Shown here: positions 56,290 to 64,000 of the stretch, piece by piece
Layout of the letters: each line of letters begins with the position of its first letter
Numbering within the stretch: position 1 is the stretch's first letter
Source of the DNA: Ruegeria marina
GTDB taxonomy: Bacteria; Pseudomonadota; Alphaproteobacteria; Rhodobacterales; Rhodobacteraceae
NCBI RefSeq assembly: GCF_900101475.1
Contig: NZ_FMZV01000017.1
Span: forward strand, 1 to 64,000
Length of the DNA: 64,000 nucleotides
Reading direction: 5' to 3'
The notes under the pieces: generated by a model
The model's database searches: none
What the model saw: the letters and a program-made list of their open reading frames with translations, nothing else
What the model was told of the DNA's origin: nothing
Made by a program: the position numbers and the translations under genes

Positions 56290-56341
56290 GGACGAGTATT
56301 AGCCCAGTTCTCTTGCGACCAAAACGGTCAAAGCAACCCGC

Positions 56342-57283
56342 TCAAGCGGCGGTCAATAAACGGACCTCGGAGGTTTTGGCGACCCTGCGGGCAGTTTGCC
56401 AGCCTTGTCGGTTCAAATTCGCGAGATGTGGAAACAGACCTGTTTCCGCGTCTCCCGACGTCGCGTCGTTGCATTGAAATGCGCCGGGGAAATAGCTTTC
56501 GGTGGGGATGCCCTCGGAGAACACGATCTCATGCTGCGCGAACAGCAGATGGTAGTAGGAAACCTTGTGGCGCGGCACGATTCGTATCGTTGTGTCGTTC
56601 ACCAGCATTTGGGCCGGGGCAAAAACCTCTTGTACTCCACAGACAAGTTCAGTCTGCCAGCCCGAGAGCAACATGCGATGCTGCTGGCTGACCACCAGAT
56701 CGCGAAAATTTCCCAGGGCGCCCGCCTTGAACACTACTGGTGCCAGGGCCCCTTCACCACGAACCGTGGTGTGCGCTAGATGCGCAAGGGGCTGAAATCC
56801 GTTGTCCAGCGTCCGGACCATGTCGCCCGGGCGCAAGGTTTCAACCGGGACGGGTCCGCCTTCGACCTCGATGAACGTGCCCGCAGCAAAGCAGGCGAAA
56901 CCGGGAAACCAGTTTGTCGAGGTCGTGTCGAGCGTGCCGATCGTAAGTTGGGTGTTGCCATTCTGGAGATCGGGCAGGTCGTCGAAATCGGCATTCATGT
57001 CCAGGGCGACGGTCATGAAATTGCCGTCACCCAAATCGATCCTGATGAAGGAGGCACACTGACCAGGGTCACCGCGTACGTCTCCGACACCCAGGTATTG
57101 ATAGCTCAGCAGCGTCAGCCCGCCGTCAAACGAAACGTATTCTCCTGACAGCGGATCATTCAACTGCGTATCGACATCGACAAATGTCAGAACGCTCGTA
57201 GAGTTGTTCACGATATTGATCGTTCCGCCATTAACGAACGGGTCTCCGTTCACGTTCTGCGCGGTCAACGTGATATTCGCCAT
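56342..57283 (-). CDS. Hint_2-domain protein
   Basis: A 313-aa protein. The N-terminal 125 residues are a beta-rich, Asn/Asp/Gly-rich domain I do not recognise (ITLTAQNVNGDPFVNGGTIN and onward). At Cys131 a Hint_2 (hedgehog/intein-type) domain begins: CFAAGTFIEVEGGPVPVETL, RPGDMVRTLDNGFQPLAHLA, then LVVSQQHRMLLSGWQTEL. Such domains self-cleave or splice; common in Roseobacter surface proteins. No signal peptide and no extein follows, only about 60 residues. ATG 57283 follows GGAG. Confidence 0.84.
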   Translation of the reverse strand: MANITLTAQNVNGDPFVNGGTINIVNNSTSVLTFVDVDTQLNDPLSGEYVSFDGGLTLLSYQYLGVGDVRGDPGQCASFIRIDLGDGNFMTVALDMNADFDDLPDLQNGNTQLTIGTLDTTSTNWFPGFACFAAGTFIEVEGGPVPVETLRPGDMVRTLDNGFQPLAHLAHTTVRGEGALAPVVFKAGALGNFRDLVVSQQHRMLLSGWQTELVCGVQEVFAPAQMLVNDTTIRIVPRHKVSYYHLLFAQHEIVFSEGIPTESYFPGAFQCNDATSGDAETGLFPHLANLNRQGWQTARRVAKTSEVRLLTAA

Positions 57284-57421
57284 TTCTCTGCTCCGCCCGG
57301 TTTTCCGGGTCTGTTGCCCGCACGCCAAGGCGCGCGCCTGCCTCGCCGGTCAGATTAAGGTGAAAATGGGGCGGAAATGTGGCCAATTTCACAAAGTGTT
57401 AACCAAGGCACCGGGAACAAA

Positions 57422-57452
57422 CGAAAATGACCGGGCTGTTCTGGCAGCCCGG
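57422..57452 (-). terminator. Intrinsic terminator of gltB
   Basis: CCGGGCTG-TTCTGG-CAGCCCGG, then TCATTTTCG on the minus strand, 51 bp past the gltB stop. Confidence 0.78.
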
Positions 57453-57503
57453 TCGTATCGTATGTGCCAAGGTGCGGCCCGGCAAAGGGCCGCCTCCTGC
57501 CCG

Positions 57504-62032
<4,529 letters not shown>

Positions 62033-62036
<4 letters not shown>

Positions 62037-62470
62037 TGGCTGTCTCCTTGCTCAGAGGGGGCATACATGGCTTCGACCTCGGCTTGGGTCATCTGCCGGC
62101 GTTCGTCCGCGAACGCGTAGCCCTCGGGCTTCTTGTCGATGTAAAGTTCCAGTTTCAGGGCGTTGCCGCCCGCGTTTTCGAACAGACCGGCCGCCATATG
62201 GGTCTGTCCGTGCATCTGCCCAGGGGCAGTAATCCTGTACCACAGCGCCGAACCGCACTGGCCGCAGAACGCCCGTTCGGCCCAGTCCGAGGACTGATAG
62301 ACCTGTATCGGACCCAAGGCGGCATATCCGGGTTCGGCCTGAAAGGTGATCAGCATCGAACTGGTCCAGCGCCGGCACATGTCGCAATGACAGGCGCTCA
62401 GTGCATCCCGTGTCGCGGTCGCGCTGACGGTTACCGCGCCACACATGCATTGTCCGTGGAGTTCCGTCAT
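62033..62470 (-). CDS. GFA-family protein between gltD and gltB
   Basis: A 145-aa protein with the cysteine pattern of the GFA (glutathione-dependent formaldehyde-activating) family: HGQCMCGAV, ACHCDMCRRW and FCGQCGSALWY. These residues bind zinc; most family members have no proven enzyme activity. It sits between gltD (58 bp upstream) and gltB (4-bp overlap), an insertion into the usual gltBD order seen in some Rhodobacteraceae. A link to GOGAT assembly or regulation is only a guess. Confidence 0.85.
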
Positions 62471-62528
62471 TGGGTGCCTCGCTGCCGTCGGGACGTGAAA
62501 GGGTCGCTTCGTTTCCTGTCTTTGAGCC

Positions 62529-63962
62529 TTACTCTGCCGCCATGGCGGTCCTGGCGCCAAAGCCCTCCAGAATCGCTTCGGCGCAGTCGCGCCCGTCGCG
62601 GATCGCCCAGACCACCAGCGAGGCGCCGCGCACGATGTCACCAACGGCATAGACGCCCTCCATCTCGGTGGCGCCGGTGCGGAAGGCCGCCTTGACCGTG
62701 CCCCAGCGGGTGACCGGCAGATCGGGCTGGCCAAACAACGCCGGCAGGTCCTCGGGCTCGAAACCCAGCGCCTTGATCACCAGGTCGGCCTCTTCGACAT
62801 AGTCCGCGCCTTCGATCACCTCGGGCGACTGGCGACCGCTGGCGTCCGGCTGTCCCAGGCGCATCTTCTGCACCGTGACGCCATTCACCCTGTCCTGGCC
62901 GGTAAATCCGATCGGGGCGGACAGCCATTCAAAGATCACGCCTTCTTCCTCGGCATTCTGGGTTTCGCGCTGGCTGCCCGGCATGTTGGCCCGGTCGCGG
63001 CGATACAGGCATTTGACGCTGACGGCGCCCTGCCGGATCGCGGTGCGCACACAGTCCATCGCGGTGTCGCCGCCGCCGATCACCACCACCCGCTTGCCCT
63101 CTGCATTCAGGCGGCCATTGTCGAAATCGGCAACCTCGTCACCAAAGCTCTTGCGGTTCGAGGCTGACAGATAGTCGATCGCCTTCTCGATTCCGGGCAG
63201 ATCGCTGCCGGGCATCGACAGGTCGCGCGACTTGTAGACACCGGTCGCGATGATCACCGCGTCATGGGCGGCGCGGATCTCGCCGAACTTGGCCGCGTCC
63301 ACGTCACAGTTCAGCTCGAACCGAACCCCGCCATCGGCCAGCAAACGGTTGCGGCGCTCCACTATGTCCTTTTCCAGCTTGAAGCCCGGAATGCCGTACA
63401 TCAGCAGCCCGCCAGCCCTGTCGTAACGGTCATAGACCGTGACCTGAACACCGGCCTGCCGCAGCATGTCGGCGGCCGCCAGCCCGCCGGGGCCCGCCCC
63501 GATGATGCCCACGCTTTCGCTGCGCTCCGCCACCGGCGACGCGGGCTTGACCCAGCCCATGTCCCAGGCGGTATCGGTAATGTACTTCTCGACCGCGCCA
63601 ATGGTCACCGTGCCGTGGCCCGACTGTTCGATCACGCAGTTGCCTTCGCACAACCTGTCCTGCGGGCAGATGCGGCCACAGATCTCGGGAAAGGTGTTGG
63701 TCGCCTGACTGGTCTGGTACGCCTCTTCCAGCCGTCCCATCGCGGTCAGCCGCAGCCAGTCGGGGATGTTGTTGTGCAGCGGGCAATGCGTCTGGCAATA
63801 GGGAACGCCGCACTGGCTGCACCGGCTCGCCTGTTCCGCAGCCTTGGCTGCCGCGAATTCGGCATAGATCTCGTCAAAGTCTTCTTTGCGCGCAGAGGCC
63901 GCACGCTTTTCCGGCATGTCACGCTCGATCTGCACAAATTTCAGCATCGGTTGCTTGGCCAC
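62529..63962 (-). CDS. gltD: Glutamate synthase small subunit
   Basis: A 477-aa NADPH-binding beta subunit. The N-terminal 4Fe-4S cysteines lie in ASRCSQCGVPYCQTHCPLH and EICGRICPQDRLCEGNC. The FAD motif is VGIIGAGPGGLAAADMLRQA and the NADPH motif VVVIGGGDTAMDCVRTA. GVYAVGDIVRGASLVVWAIR closes the FAD fold. The GTG at 63962 has GGAG 8 bp upstream; ATG 63947 is an alternative. It is first of the gltD-GFA-gltB operon. Confidence 0.95.
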   Translation of the reverse strand: MAKQPMLKFVQIERDMPEKRAASARKEDFDEIYAEFAAAKAAEQASRCSQCGVPYCQTHCPLHNNIPDWLRLTAMGRLEEAYQTSQATNTFPEICGRICPQDRLCEGNCVIEQSGHGTVTIGAVEKYITDTAWDMGWVKPASPVAERSESVGIIGAGPGGLAAADMLRQAGVQVTVYDRYDRAGGLLMYGIPGFKLEKDIVERRNRLLADGGVRFELNCDVDAAKFGEIRAAHDAVIIATGVYKSRDLSMPGSDLPGIEKAIDYLSASNRKSFGDEVADFDNGRLNAEGKRVVVIGGGDTAMDCVRTAIRQGAVSVKCLYRRDRANMPGSQRETQNAEEEGVIFEWLSAPIGFTGQDRVNGVTVQKMRLGQPDASGRQSPEVIEGADYVEEADLVIKALGFEPEDLPALFGQPDLPVTRWGTVKAAFRTGATEMEGVYAVGDIVRGASLVVWAIRDGRDCAEAILEGFGARTAMAAE

Positions 63963-64000
63963 GGGTCGAACTCCACGAATTTCCTGTTGCGCGACTTGGT

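Noticed and set aside
56342-57283. Intein within a housekeeping gene
   Set aside because: The Hint domain has no recognisable extein halves around it; it is a stand-alone Hint_2 protein.

Overview
This 64 kb window is GC-rich chromosomal DNA from an alphaproteobacterium, most likely a Rhodobacteraceae member of the Roseobacter group (Ruegeria-like). The assignment rests on gene content and order: a petABC (cytochrome bc1) operon, a PetP/PetR-type MarR/OmpR regulator pair, an HDAC-xseB-ispA-dxs run, a queuosine operon, a gltB-gltD pair and many DMT transporters. No database search was possible, so names rest on recognised motifs, length and context.

Layout. (a) 1-8.9 kb looks like accessory DNA. 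It starts with a truncated IS3-type orfA. Two 31-bp IS ends then face each other across 184 bp that hold a serine-recombinase fragment, followed by an orfB fossil. Next come a catalase-like gene, an unknown gene and a DyP-type peroxidase gene in one tight operon, a 1062-aa adenylate cyclase/AAA-ATPase/TPR protein, an SMP-30-like lactonase and tRNA-Lys(TTT). (b) 9-25 kb is mostly core: dapF-mtaB; a PepSY / cytochrome b561 / membrane-anchored LuxR operon just downstream of petABC; GST; hydrolase; PaiB-like protein; aroC with an HD protein and an AEC permease; CoA-transferase; and cobO between two EamA permeases. (c) 25-34.5 kb holds phoD, ilvE, petP-petR, an HDAC-family deacetylase, xseB-ispA-dxs, and a cyclase gene broken by an in-frame stop. 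(d) 34.6-41.5 kb holds an epimerase, a methyltransferase, queC-queD-queE-queF, a fatty-acid hydroxylase, and a class II aldolase divergent from a LysR gene. (e) 41.5-51.3 kb holds a VOC protein, ade-amn (AMP to adenine to hypoxanthine), HU, an AbgB-like peptidase, a TPR protein, EamA, and an oxidative-repair group (secreted glutathione peroxidase, msrB-msrA). (f) 51.4-64 kb is almost all on the minus strand: HyuA-type protein, queG, GST, mtgA, a Hint_2 protein, and gltD-GFA-gltB.

Themes. Redox and oxidative stress recur (catalase, DyP, bc1, PepSY/b561/LuxR, MsrAB, GPX, two GSTs). Queuosine synthesis is split between the que operon and a distant queG. A dispersed repeat with two hairpins occurs three times (about 11.5, 18.5 and 54.6 kb), and its first stem differs in sequence between copies but stays paired. 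The best candidates for undescribed biology are the PepSY-b561-LuxR operon, the catalase/unknown/DyP operon and the covarying repeat.
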